A stretch of DNA of 64,000 bases, from the NCBI GenBank assembly GCA_965230635.1, contig CBDDLJ010000019.1, positions 102,674-166,673 on the forward strand, read 5' to 3'. Below, piece after piece: positions 31,201-39,396 of the stretch (position 1 is the stretch's first letter; each line of letters begins with the position of its first letter). A program made the translations under genes and the position numbers. The stretch is from CBDDLJ01 sp965230635 (GTDB taxonomy: Bacteria > Pseudomonadota > Gammaproteobacteria > UBA1113). Under the pieces are notes generated by a model. That model had not been told where the DNA came from. It saw only the letters and a list, made by a program, of their open reading frames with translations, and did no database searches.

Positions 31201-33464
31201 TTCGGGATGAGAAAGTGGCTGAATATGTTCGCTTCCACCTGGCGAGAGGCGTCTCTGCACATTGGTTACCGACCCCAGAATGGGTGGCGGCGGTATGTGA
31301 GTTCCTTCGGGATGAGCAAGTGGATGGACATGTTCGCGCCGAGCTGGCAAGCAGCGGGGTTGTGCATTGGTCACTCACCCCAGCATTGATGGAGGCGGTA
31401 TGTGCGTTCCTTTGGGATGAGCAAGTGGCTGGATATGTTCGCTGCGAACTGGCAGGCAGCGCGGTTGTGCATTGGCCACCCGCCCCAGAGTGGCAGGCGG
31501 CAATATGGGCATTCCTTCGAGATGAGCAAGTGGATAGCGATGTTCGTTTTAGGCTGGCGAGCGGTGTTGCACATTGGTCACCCACTCCAGAATGGGTGAC
31601 GGCGGTATCGGCATTCCTTCGGGATGAGCAAGTGGTTGGAGATGTTCGCGTCGGGCTGGCGAGGGGTGTTGCACATTGGTCACCCACCCCAGAATGGGTG
31701 GAGGCGGTATTGGCGCTCCTTTGGGATGAGCAAGTGGCTGGACATGTTCGCGCCGAGCTGGCAGGCAGCGCGGTTGTGCATTGGTCACCCACCCCAGAAT
31801 GGGTGGCGGTGGTATTGGCGTTACTTCGGGATAAGCAAGTGGATGTAGATGTTCGCTGCGAGCTGGCGAGCAGTGCCGGTGCGCATTGGTCACCCACCCC
31901 AGAATGGGTAGAGGCGGTATTGGCGTTCTTTCGGGATGAGCAAGTGAATGTAGATGTTCGCGGCGCTCTGGCGAGCAGCGCCGTTGCGCATTGGTCACCG
32001 CTCCCAGAATGGGTGGAGGCGGTATGTGCGCTCCTTCGGGATGAGCAAGTGGCTGGAGATGTTCGCGGCAATCTGGCGAGCAACACCGTTGCGTATTGGT
32101 CACCCACCCGAGAATTATTGAAGGCGGTATTGGCGCTCCTTCGGGATGAGCAAGTGGCTAGGGGTGCTCGCGGCGCGCTAGCGGACGGCGTCGTTGCGCA
32201 TTGGCCACCCACCCCAGAATGGGAGGCGGCAGTATGGGCATTCCTTCGGGATGAGCAAGTGGCTGGAGATGTTCGCTGCGAGCTGGCGAGCAGTGCCGTT
32301 GCGCATTGGTCACCCGCCCCAGGATGGGAGGAGGTGGTATTGGCGCTCCTTTGGGATGAGCAAGTGGCTGGAGATGTTCGCGTCAATCTGGCGAGGTGCG
32401 CCGTTGCGCATTGGTCACCCACCCGAGAATTATTGAAGGCGGTATTGGCGCTCCTTCGGGATGAGCAAGTGGATAGATATTTTCGCGGCAACCTGGCGAG
32501 CAGCGTCGGTGCGCATTGGTCACCCACCCCAGAATGGGAGGAGATGGTATTGGCGTTCCTTCGGGATGAGCAAGTGGCTGGATATGTTCGCGTCAAGCTG
32601 GCGAGCAGCGTCGGTGCGCATTGGTCACCCACCCCAGAATGGGAGGAGGTGGTATTGGCATTCCTTCGGGATGAGCAAGTGGATGGAGATGTTCGCGCCA
32701 ATCTGGCGAGGGGCGTCGGCGCACATTGGTCACCGACCTCAGAATGGGTGGAGGCGGTATTGGCATTCCTTCGGGATGAGCAAGTGGCTAGGGGTGCTCG
32801 CGGCGCGCTGGCGGACGGCGTCGGCGCACATTGGTCACCGACCTCAGAATGGGTGGAGGCGGTATTGGCATTCCTTCGGGATGAGCAAGTGGATGGAGAT
32901 GTTCGCGCCAATCTGGCGAGGGGCGTCGGCGCACATTGGCCACCGACCCCAGTATTGGTGCAGGCGATATTGGGGTTCCTTCGGGATAAGAAAGTAAATA
33001 AACATGTTCGCTACGCGCTGGCAAGCGCAATTCGACAATGGTCCAAGCGGCCAAATAAAGTCCAAGCCTTTCTAGGCAGTTTATTTGTCAAAAACAGTTA
33101 TGGGCGTTACCTATATTTGTGCGCTGATATCCCCGTGCATTTACTATTGCCTTTGTATAAGAAAACCCATAATAAGGGTCGCCATTATATTAGGAAGCAA
33201 TTAGTAGAACATCGTGTAGTAGTGTATGAGCAAGCAGGCACTGTATTGGTGAGGCAAGCGGGGCAAACCGAATGCCTCGAATTATCACAATCGACTATTC
33301 AGCAAATTAAACAAGACTTTAAATCTTATCGCTTGACATTTGATGTTCCAGTAAGTGCTTTATTCCGGCAGAGGTTTTTTGCAACATCTAGAACGACGAA
33401 TACTTCATCTTCCCAGCGTACTAAAGGAAAACAAACTCGCAGAGAAGAATGCACGATCACATAA
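28218..33464 (+). CDS. Ankyrin-NACHT-HEAT giant protein copy 2, C-terminal part
   Basis: A 1748-residue frame starting at ATG 28218 (open upstream to 28140 and beyond). Ankyrin repeats lie at about 197-358. The NACHT NTPase has an intact Walker A GAAGVGKTT from residue 481, Walker B LLLLDGLDELP with Asp575, and KKLVTSRPYA. A helical region with FEFLHLSFQEFLAANVIAVT follows, then 19 HEAT-like repeats (31080-33065) and a conserved C-terminal tail of about 130 residues. The layout is that of a STAND ATPase or NLR-like protein: the repeats would sense a ligand, the NACHT would oligomerise, and the N-terminal region would be the effector. In an intracellular bacterium it could instead be secreted into a host. 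Independent initiation at 28218 has no clear ribosome binding site. Confidence 0.75.
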   Translation: MYGEATSQLPVTLSLPPIEASHHARVNIKVSIKDSFNVSTRGTSFVLPELSVLTTHLVSLRETHLSQDDVNILLDIAKTCQQHDYVVHAVCLYALLYRAKEQNAHHDTHALLFYETQLTPLLNQPPCASKQIAFQLAQGTFHQPVAIQASDTWFDVGLHFQQSALLHYLLCHGELPQAFNSASTEKETGDGRVVVTDETVLHRLCRSGISDVSLYQRCIKMWPQALSAQTVDGHLPVHHAACFANQDVFEYVAKKTIKATACVQTDSQGNRLLHLAAMSANTEVVNVLLRQADIEVNARNADNGTPLHCAALGRQLAQGRTLSDYAAVFNSLLVQGANPVAVDNHQNTAKDIIRLSGNVTLLAAFDKVLNCTAPERLWQYWQTATMSYYTKETFINKRLFNDDYFSLVNYFVNLQVVKKQDDTTQEQQPSDDKPSYQPLRERDRLVGEKETVELADLFQPSTYQEKEGETLSSINTVVLSGAAGVGKTTLMDYLAYQWALSKQGQGEVGLWSSFDTVLMVRCRDLHAEQIGADVNTITQLLHRACWGSFRLSVDDAASVLAKLEQSPDKCLLLLDGLDELPEPKDACWRDVLVQLFELPFKKLVTSRPYAVGKLPDWISHEGLVEISGFTDSNVAVYFEKVLGQSNETEEFIQAVKKNPDLWAITHIPIHAYLLKSWWVTTGSQAGGAPLATLSISDLYRSLIVDVCRRYLAKKSELNDSELISDDVVLNDPRVHRLLDTLGRWAFEGLRQNSVQLPMSWLNGIQGSDEKPTLLSTSQCEQLEMDYLKKVGLLKEVGSHHISAQQRFEFLHLSFQEFLAANVIAVTLRQGEKAEKTHLKQVIHRYKYDLNFTLVWPSVAGLLRRYPTALNDFLSILVTGPKDWVGFVEADLLMRCLESSLPASPDTKALGLAQRALLRMVKQRIKRFNKLPYAWQGATIETLSMCPRFIRLNADTILVLLRDEQVDEDVRGELARSAGAHYSPTPELAEVVLAFLRDEKVAEYVRFHLARGVSAHWLPTPEWVAAVCEFLRDEQVDGHVRAELASSGVVHWSLTPALMEAVCAFLWDEQVAGYVRCELAGSAVVHWPPAPEWQAAIWAFLRDEQVDSDVRFRLASGVAHWSPTPEWVTAVSAFLRDEQVVGDVRVGLARGVAHWSPTPEWVEAVLALLWDEQVAGHVRAELAGSAVVHWSPTPEWVAVVLALLRDKQVDVDVRCELASSAGAHWSPTPEWVEAVLAFFRDEQVNVDVRGALASSAVAHWSPLPEWVEAVCALLRDEQVAGDVRGNLASNTVAYWSPTRELLKAVLALLRDEQVARGARGALADGVVAHWPPTPEWEAAVWAFLRDEQVAGDVRCELASSAVAHWSPAPGWEEVVLALLWDEQVAGDVRVNLARCAVAHWSPTRELLKAVLALLRDEQVDRYFRGNLASSVGAHWSPTPEWEEMVLAFLRDEQVAGYVRVKLASSVGAHWSPTPEWEEVVLAFLRDEQVDGDVRANLARGVGAHWSPTSEWVEAVLAFLRDEQVARGARGALADGVGAHWSPTSEWVEAVLAFLRDEQVDGDVRANLARGVGAHWPPTPVLVQAILGFLRDKKVNKHVRYALASAIRQWSKRPNKVQAFLGSLFVKNSYGRYLYLCADIPVHLLLPLYKKTHNKGRHYIRKQLVEHRVVVYEQAGTVLVRQAGQTECLELSQSTIQQIKQDFKSYRLTFDVPVSALFRQRFFATSRTTNTSSSQRTKGKQTRREECTIT
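31080..33065 (+). repeat. Array of 19 HEAT-like 34-35-residue repeats, copy 2
   Basis: Same unit as copy 1, with 16 units of 35 residues and three of 34 (units 5, 6 and 19). Units 11 and 17 share ARGARGALADGV, and unit 17 of copy 1 has the near-identical ARGARVELADGV, so units have been exchanged within and between arrays. Repeats are close at the nucleotide level. Confidence 0.9.
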
Positions 33465-33590
33465 TCTGTTAGATGGCTATTTGTTTAGAGAATAGGTCAC
33501 TGTCCAACAAAGACAAGCAATTTAGCTAATCTTACCATTACCTACGAGTATTGTTAGCATGTGACAAAATACCTATATAAAATTTGATTA

Positions 33591-33630
33591 GACCAGACAA
33601 CTCTATGACTGGCGGGTCTTTTGGTTTTTA
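33591..33630 (+). terminator. Possible terminator after NACHT copy 2
   Basis: GACC (33591) pairs with GGTC (33615-33618) in an imperfect stem with two mismatches, followed by TTTT and a second run of T. It lies outside the duplicated unit, so only copy 2 has it. Confidence 0.35.
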
Positions 33631-33685
33631 ATAATAGAGTAATAAAGAATCAATTTTTTGCTAAAGTAGTTGATGGCTGAGTCAA

Positions 33686-33731
33686 GAGAATGCTGCCGAG
33701 AACTTGGCAATTATACGGCATTTTGTCCTAT
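33686..33731 (+). pseudogene. ISAs1-family transposase C-terminal scrap (right flank of NACHT locus)
   Basis: The frame ENAAENLAIIRHFVL is a close match to the ISAs1 C-terminal GNAAENxAxIRHxAL segment and to the scrap at 18128-18196. It is too short to encode anything. The rest of 33732-33870 is AT-rich leader for the next gene; AGTGACAT occurs twice there, with no assigned role. Confidence 0.55.
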
Positions 33732-33870
33732 TAATTGTCTAAATTTTATTGTATCAGCCATATTTTTGTTAATATATTAAACATATTGTGTGAGTGACAT
33801 TGACAAATCAGTGACATCTAAATGCAAAATGAGTATGCTTATACTTGCTTAACGAGGAAAACGGTCAAAC

Positions 33871-34884
33871 ATGCAAATAAGCAGTATTATTATTGGATTA
33901 TCATTGGCTGCCTCACTCATTGGTACAGCCATTGTACGCAGTAATGCAGCAAAATTGGGTTTAATTGATTACCCGAATAATCGTAGCTCACATGAACAAC
34001 CGACTCCCAGTGGAGGTGGTTTAGCCTTTGTTACTAGCTTTTTGCTGGGGTTGTTTCTACTGACCAATACCCATTATATTGATGACAATTTACTGTATCC
34101 GATGGCTTTGGCACTGAGCTGTGTTGTTATTGCCGGTATTGTTGATGATATTCTTGGTTTATCTGCGTTATCACGCTTATTTTTGCAGAGTCTGGGATTG
34201 TTCTCTGTCATGTTGCTTTGGGGGGGGATTGCTAAAATTGATTTAGGCTATATGATTGTTAATGGCAGTAGTTTGCTCCAAATCATTATTTTTATTGGAT
34301 TATTATGGCTAATTAATTTATATAACTTTATGGATGGTATTGATGGATTGGCTACAGTTCAAGCAATTACCACAATTGGTGCTATTTTTGTACAAATTTA
34401 TTTTTTTTCACCTAATAATCAAGTATTGATCGTGCTTGGCTTATTATTGGCTTGCTTATTGGGTTTTCTGCCTTGGAATTGGCCCAATGCAAGGATCTTT
34501 ATGGGGGATACCGGCAGTTATTTTCTTGGGATGTTCTTTGCCTTACTCATATTGATTACTATACAAGAAGACAGTATCTCGGTTTGGTCATGGTGTATTT
34601 TATTAGCCTTCTTTTGGGTAGATGCGACATTTACATTAATTCGTCGTATATTGCGAGGTAAACGTTGGTATTTGCCTCACTGCTGCCATGCTCACCAGCG
34701 TTTAGCGTCACGTTGGCAATCTCATCGGCTTGTTACAGGAATGGTATTTGTATTAAATACCATCTGGTTATTTCCAATGAGCTGTCTGACGATACGCTAC
34801 CCCGATTATGCTATGCTGTGGACAGTATTTGCACTGTTACCAGTACTGGCTATTTGTATTTGGACTAAGGCGGGTAAAGATTAG
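33871..34884 (+). CDS. Undecaprenyl-phosphate sugar-1-phosphate transferase (WecA/WbpL-like)
   Basis: A 337-residue polytopic inner-membrane protein of glycosyltransferase family 4, with about ten hydrophobic segments. Family motifs in order are the SSHEQPTPSGGG start, VDDILGLS (Asp92, Asp93), NLYNFMDGIDGLA, FMGDTGSYFLG and the C-terminal cytoplasmic HCCHAHQRLASRW. Enzymes of this family load a HexNAc-1-phosphate on undecaprenyl phosphate to begin O-antigen or capsule repeat synthesis. The exact sugar cannot be told. A GT-C-like membrane protein follows after 38 bases, consistent with a small surface-polysaccharide operon. Confidence 0.87.
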   Translation: MQISSIIIGLSLAASLIGTAIVRSNAAKLGLIDYPNNRSSHEQPTPSGGGLAFVTSFLLGLFLLTNTHYIDDNLLYPMALALSCVVIAGIVDDILGLSALSRLFLQSLGLFSVMLLWGGIAKIDLGYMIVNGSSLLQIIIFIGLLWLINLYNFMDGIDGLATVQAITTIGAIFVQIYFFSPNNQVLIVLGLLLACLLGFLPWNWPNARIFMGDTGSYFLGMFFALLILITIQEDSISVWSWCILLAFFWVDATFTLIRRILRGKRWYLPHCCHAHQRLASRWQSHRLVTGMVFVLNTIWLFPMSCLTIRYPDYAMLWTVFALLPVLAICIWTKAGKD

Positions 34885-34922
34885 ATAAACAATCGCGTAA
34901 AAATTTTATTTGAGATCACATT

Positions 34923-36470
34923 ATGTTGAAATATGCTTTGCGTCGCTACTTAGCAAGTCGAACGACACTATATGTTACCGCTGTCATCAGTACAATATTC
35001 ATGACTTATTGGTTGACCAGTTCTATTCGTCTAATCAATACTGATGCTTTACTTTATTTGCGCGTTGCCCAAGCGTATCTTGATCACGGTTTTAATGCGG
35101 CCTATGATTTATATCGCTGGCCATTTTATTCTTGTTTTATTGCCATTATTAGTCAAATTTTTTCTATTTCATTAACCATGGCAGCGTATGTCGTCAATAT
35201 TTTATTGCAAATTATAATGGCATGGGCATTTTTACATTTGATTAGGAGCTTAGGTGGCAATATACGTTGTCAATGGTTTGCCTTAATCATATTACTCGCT
35301 CACCCTGCCTTGAATGATTATCGCAGCTTTATTATTCGTGATTTTGGATTTTGGGCATTTTATTTAGTTGGATTGATAGCGTTACTGCGGTTACAAAAAA
35401 GAAGAGATGGCGTGTCAGCTTTGTTTTGGTGCAGTAGTTTTATTGTAGCCACTTTATTTCGTATTGAAGGACTTGTGTTCTTCATTGCATTGCCTTTTGC
35501 ATTATTATTTAATCGAAATGAGACCATGATACAGCGATTAAGAACCTTGATCTATGCTCAATTGCCACTGCTAATCGTGACAATCATTGTGCTAATTTCA
35601 CTTTATTTTTTTCATAGCAATTTTCATGAGTTTGGTCGATTGCATGAAGTGTATTACGCTATTACCCTAATGCCAGGTGTTTTAGATAATGTGTCAGATA
35701 CTATCAGTCAAGTAAAAACCAGTGTTTTAACTTATCAATCACAACGCAGTGGTTCCATCATTGTGATTGCTGGCTTGGTTGGTTTATTATTAGTTGAAAT
35801 AGTAAAAGTTACCAATATTCTATTTTGTGCTTTATCGCATTATGCTGCTAGAAAGCGTTTAATTGCCGACTCGGGATCAAGAAAAGTGTTACAAGGTGCT
35901 ATTTTTATCAACTTGGCTTTATTGCTTTATTTTGTTGGCTCTTTTTTATTTTTATCCGGTCGTTATATTATTCCATTAAGCTTAATATTTTTACTGTGGA
36001 CGCCTTTTGCCATTGAATATTTTTATCAATTATATTGTGTTAGCCAGTGGCGGGTGCTGAAGCATTGGTATTATTTTGCACTGTTATTTGTTTTGAGTGG
36101 TTATATCATCTACAATATGTTAAATACAAATGTAAGTAAAGCGTATGTCAAAGAAGCAGGTATTTGGATGCAAAAGCACTTACCTGGTGATGCAGTGATT
36201 GCGTCAAATAGTGCAGAAATTCTCTATTATAGTAAGCCTATGGTGTCTGGGTGGCGGCATGATTATTCTATGGATGTTAATGAGTTACTAACAAAGTTAA
36301 AAAAATATGATTATATTGCTTTGCGACAACGGCGTCGGCAACATATAGCGGAAATAGCTGAGCAATACAATTTAAAGCCTTATAAAATATTTGTTAATAA
36401 ACGAGGAGATAAGGTCTACCTATATAAAATTGATCGACAAAGTAAACCGCCATCAGAAACGTCATCATGA
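34923..36470 (+). CDS. Polytopic membrane protein, probable GT-C-type glycosyltransferase
   Basis: A 515-residue protein with about ten hydrophobic segments. The N-terminal part NTDALLYLRVAQAYLDHGF followed by YRWPFYS resembles the first periplasmic loop of GT-C glycosyltransferases (ArnT/GT39-like), where an acidic residue is catalytic. The C-terminal soluble part (about 415-515) is likely periplasmic, with YVKEAGIWMQKHLPGDAVIA as seen in such proteins. It would move a sugar from a lipid carrier to lipid A, a glycan or a protein. The family is inferred from topology and the loop motif, not from a full match. It follows the WecA/WbpL-like gene. Confidence 0.65.
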   Translation: MLKYALRRYLASRTTLYVTAVISTIFMTYWLTSSIRLINTDALLYLRVAQAYLDHGFNAAYDLYRWPFYSCFIAIISQIFSISLTMAAYVVNILLQIIMAWAFLHLIRSLGGNIRCQWFALIILLAHPALNDYRSFIIRDFGFWAFYLVGLIALLRLQKRRDGVSALFWCSSFIVATLFRIEGLVFFIALPFALLFNRNETMIQRLRTLIYAQLPLLIVTIIVLISLYFFHSNFHEFGRLHEVYYAITLMPGVLDNVSDTISQVKTSVLTYQSQRSGSIIVIAGLVGLLLVEIVKVTNILFCALSHYAARKRLIADSGSRKVLQGAIFINLALLLYFVGSFLFLSGRYIIPLSLIFLLWTPFAIEYFYQLYCVSQWRVLKHWYYFALLFVLSGYIIYNMLNTNVSKAYVKEAGIWMQKHLPGDAVIASNSAEILYYSKPMVSGWRHDYSMDVNELLTKLKKYDYIALRQRRRQHIAEIAEQYNLKPYKIFVNKRGDKVYLYKIDRQSKPPSETSS

Positions 36471-36497
36471 TATAAGCAGATGAAGTAGGTGAGTTAG

Positions 36498-37334
36498 ATG
36501 ATAAGTAATGGTATCTCAACAGAATTAGCCTGGGATCCTTATTTTTTCCAGGCATCCGTGTTATTTTCTCCTATTTCCGCCATAGCCCGCAGTTTTTTGT
36601 TGCATCAGCATTGGCCAACGCTATCAGATTATAATCAAGTAAAGCTAAACGTGCAGCGATCAGTGAGAAACTATCCCATATTGGCAAAAAAAACCTTTGT
36701 TAAGCAAACCATGCAAAGTAGCCGATCGGCTGCATTAGGCTATGAACAAAGAATTTATCTAAAGGGAGAAATTCAAACACGGCTTTGTAATTGGCACGAT
36801 TATTTGAATGCCTTAGTCTGGTTGACTTTTCCACGAAGTAAACAAAGGTTAAATGTTCTACAGCATCAATTGATAAGTCGTTGTTCAACAAAGCAACGTA
36901 CTGCTTTGCAAAATCAGTTAGCGCATTTTGATGAGTGTGGCGTGGTTGTGATTTATCGGCAGCAAAGATACGCTGATTGGTTGCGGCAGCATAAATGGCT
37001 TGAATTATTTTGGCAAGCACGTGAGGTATTGTTAAATAATATGCAGTTTTTTATTTTTGGGCACGGCTTATATGAAAAAGCATTACAACCTTATATCGGC
37101 TTAACCGGCAAAGCCTTAGTCTTTGCGGTAGATGATTATTTTTTTACATTAGAAGACACTGAAAAATGGATGTATATTGATGAATTAATCCATGGTTGTT
37201 TGAATAATTTTAGTTGGTGGCAAACAAATAAAAAATTACAACCACTGCCAATTTTAGGCATTCCTGATTGGTATCATCAACAGAACAAGCATTTTTATCA
37301 AAATGCGTCGTATTTTCGGGCAAAGCAACAGTAA
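36498..37334 (+). CDS. DUF3025 family protein
   Basis: A 278-residue protein. The block YEQRIYLKGEIQTRLCNWHDYLN followed by ALVWLTFPRSKQ and LAHFDECGVVVIY matches the DUF3025 consensus (E..I...G.vPTR..NWHDlfNAlvWl.FPrtK and FDEdGvvv). No biochemical role is established for the family that I can name. The protein is soluble without a signal peptide. A ribosome binding site GTAGGTGAG lies just before the ATG. It is followed by proC after 35 bases. Confidence 0.8.
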   Translation: MISNGISTELAWDPYFFQASVLFSPISAIARSFLLHQHWPTLSDYNQVKLNVQRSVRNYPILAKKTFVKQTMQSSRSAALGYEQRIYLKGEIQTRLCNWHDYLNALVWLTFPRSKQRLNVLQHQLISRCSTKQRTALQNQLAHFDECGVVVIYRQQRYADWLRQHKWLELFWQAREVLLNNMQFFIFGHGLYEKALQPYIGLTGKALVFAVDDYFFTLEDTEKWMYIDELIHGCLNNFSWWQTNKKLQPLPILGIPDWYHQQNKHFYQNASYFRAKQQ

Positions 37335-37369
37335 GAGAGTTCAATGGTAATAACAGTGGGGGTATGATA

Positions 37370-38371
37370 ATGGAAAAGAAGTATCGTATAGCCTTTATCG
37401 GTGCTGGTAATATGGCACAAGCGATATTGCAAAGTCAATTACAAGCAGGGACTGATCCTTCGCAAATAATATTAGCGAGTCCACGTCAAGAAAAATTATC
37501 GCAGCTTGCTGAAAAATATAGTACCAAGGTAACTAGTAATAACAGTGAGGCGATTGAATTTGCTGATATTATTGTGTTAGCAGTTAAACCACAAATGTTG
37601 ACAAAAATAAAACAAGATTTTGATGTAATCCATCCGAAAGAAAATCAATTAATTATTTCTGTGATGGCAGGTGCAACAATTGATATGATAAAAAAGACTA
37701 CCGGCTACCCAAAACAGCAGATTATTCGTACCATGCCGAATATGCCTGCATTATTGCAACAAGGTATGACAGCTATTTATTCTGATACAGCGGTTTCTGA
37801 AAAATTTAGAGAGATAGCTTCAGCTATGATGTCACCTGTTGGCGATATACTCTGGCTGCAAGAAGAAAATGATATTAACAAAGCCACTGCCATTTCTGGC
37901 AGTGGCCCAGCCTATTTTTTTCTATTGTTTGAGCAGTGTTATCATTGGGTGAAAAAAAACAATAGTATGGATCTATCAGAAAAGACATTTTTACAAAAAT
38001 TAATTCATAAAGATGAGTATATTGCTAAAGCAAGGGCTTTATTTCAATTGACTATTGATGCGTTGCAAAATGCGGGTCAAGCTCTGGGGCTTTCCTCAGC
38101 TCAAGCAGCGCAGATGGCAAGCATCACCGGGATAGGCGCGTTACAACTTGCCGCACAGTCTGAATGTTCAGTTTCAGTATTGCGCGAACAAGTTACTTCA
38201 AAAGGGGGAACGACAGCTGCTGCATTAAATGTACTGATGGCATTTCCTTGGCAGGCTTTTTTGAGTGCTTATAATGAACATGATGCGTGTTTGCAATATA
38301 AAGCGTGTGTATTGGCAGCGGTAAACGCAGCGTATCAACGGGCATCGCAACTGAGTATGATGGCTGACTAA
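37370..38371 (+). CDS. proC: Pyrroline-5-carboxylate reductase with two internal insertions
   Basis: The enzyme makes proline from pyrroline-5-carboxylate with NADPH. The Rossmann start IAFIGAGNMAQAI, AVKPQML, RTMPNMPALLQQGMTA and SGSGPAYFFLL are typical, and LREQVTSKGGTTAAAL is the C-terminal signature. Length is 333 residues against about 270 usually. Extra residues (about 40) follow SGSGPAYFFLLFEQ, and about 14 follow the GGTTAAALNVL segment. The ATG at 37370 was chosen because GTGGGGG precedes it at a proper distance. The stop overlaps the end of the convergent lpxL gene by four bases. Confidence 0.88.
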   Translation: MEKKYRIAFIGAGNMAQAILQSQLQAGTDPSQIILASPRQEKLSQLAEKYSTKVTSNNSEAIEFADIIVLAVKPQMLTKIKQDFDVIHPKENQLIISVMAGATIDMIKKTTGYPKQQIIRTMPNMPALLQQGMTAIYSDTAVSEKFREIASAMMSPVGDILWLQEENDINKATAISGSGPAYFFLLFEQCYHWVKKNNSMDLSEKTFLQKLIHKDEYIAKARALFQLTIDALQNAGQALGLSSAQAAQMASITGIGALQLAAQSECSVSVLREQVTSKGGTTAAALNVLMAFPWQAFLSAYNEHDACLQYKACVLAAVNAAYQRASQLSMMAD

Positions 38372-39330
38372 GGATTAAATATTCCAGTAATGAACATGAA
38401 TGTTGGCATATCATTTTTCTTATAGTAGACACTTTTTTCGCCATCTGGTCGATTTTTAAATCGACGGTGTTGCCATAGATATTGCTCCGGATACTGACGC
38501 AAGTCATTTTCCAATAATTGGTTAAATTGACTGGCGTCAACAACAGGGTCACCACTAGGGTAATTTTCCAATGCTGGGTGTATTATGATTTCATACCCTT
38601 GGTTGTCCGGTAAGCGATGATAGAATACCGGTAGCAAAATGGCATTTGTCTGTTGAGCTAAGCGTGACATGATGGTGATGCTAGCGGTTGGAATAGAAAA
38701 AAACGGCGCAAAGGCACTGTGTTTTTTTCCATAATCTTGATCAGGAGCATACCAAACCGGCACTTTGCTTTTAATACAGGTTAGTAATGTACGCAAATCG
38801 TGTTTAGAGATAATGCTTTTAGCAAATTGTTTGCGTTTTTGTTCCATAATATGATTAAAAACAAAGTTTTTATGCGGGCGATATAATAAGTGAAATTTTT
38901 CATGTTCACCACAAATACGACCAGCAATTTCTAAGCAGGTAAAATGGGCGCCTGCCATGATGATGTTTTTATTGCTGGCTTTAGCTTTTTCTAGGTATTC
39001 TAATCCTTTAAAATGGGTTAGTTTTTGAATGCGTTTAGCAGACATCCACCAAGCCATGGCAACTTCCATCATACCCATGCCAGCGGACATAAAGCATTTT
39101 TTGATTAATTGTCGTTGCGCGTTTTTATTGAGCTGAGGAAAGCATAGCTTTATGTTAGTTGCGGTAACATGGCGACGATAAGGGGCAATATAGTAACTGA
39201 TTTTTCCTATGTATTTACCTAACAGTAATTGCCAGCGGTAGGGCAGGTAGACCAAAAGGCGCATAATGGCTAGAAGTAACCAAATGCCCCAATAGCGTGG
39301 GTGATATGATTTATGTATCACGGTTGTCAC
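38368..39330 (-). CDS. lpxL: Lipid A biosynthesis acyltransferase (LpxL/HtrB family)
   Basis: A 320-residue inner-membrane acyltransferase that adds a secondary acyl chain to lipid A. One N-terminal membrane segment is present (about 12-35). The catalytic H-x4-[DE] motif is AGAHFTCLE. Later family segments are VWYAPDQDYG, AFAPFFSIPTASIT and the C-terminal YLWQHRRFKNRP. It could be LpxL or the related LpxM; the sequence does not decide which acyl chain or position. The tail overlaps the proC stop by four bases, and the start faces ppsR across 66 bases. Confidence 0.88.
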   Translation of the reverse strand: MTTVIHKSYHPRYWGIWLLLAIMRLLVYLPYRWQLLLGKYIGKISYYIAPYRRHVTATNIKLCFPQLNKNAQRQLIKKCFMSAGMGMMEVAMAWWMSAKRIQKLTHFKGLEYLEKAKASNKNIIMAGAHFTCLEIAGRICGEHEKFHLLYRPHKNFVFNHIMEQKRKQFAKSIISKHDLRTLLTCIKSKVPVWYAPDQDYGKKHSAFAPFFSIPTASITIMSRLAQQTNAILLPVFYHRLPDNQGYEIIIHPALENYPSGDPVVDASQFNQLLENDLRQYPEQYLWQHRRFKNRPDGEKSVYYKKNDMPTFMFITGIFNP

Positions 39331-39396
39331 CTTAACTGGACAAAGTTTGTGTATTGTGACTTAATTAGTTTAATAATTCAATCAGAGATTTATCTT

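Larger units (their letters stand above)
26019..33508 (+). repeat. Tandemly duplicated NACHT unit, copy 2
   Basis: Partner of 18319-25802. Both units end at the same TGTCCAAC, after which the flanks diverge, so the duplication endpoint is sharp on the right. It keeps two N-terminal segments that copy 1 lacks (about 22 and 24 residues), so copy 1 looks like the deleted derivative there. Confidence 0.85.

Noticed and set aside
23155..33065. CRISPR-like regularly spaced repeats
   Set aside because: The 105-base units are coding, contiguous, have no unique spacers and translate to HEAT-like protein repeats. No cas genes are present.
38368..38371. Overlap of proC and lpxL stops as a possible fusion or error
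   Set aside because: Both proteins have normal ends. A four-base tail-to-tail overlap is ordinary in compact genomes.
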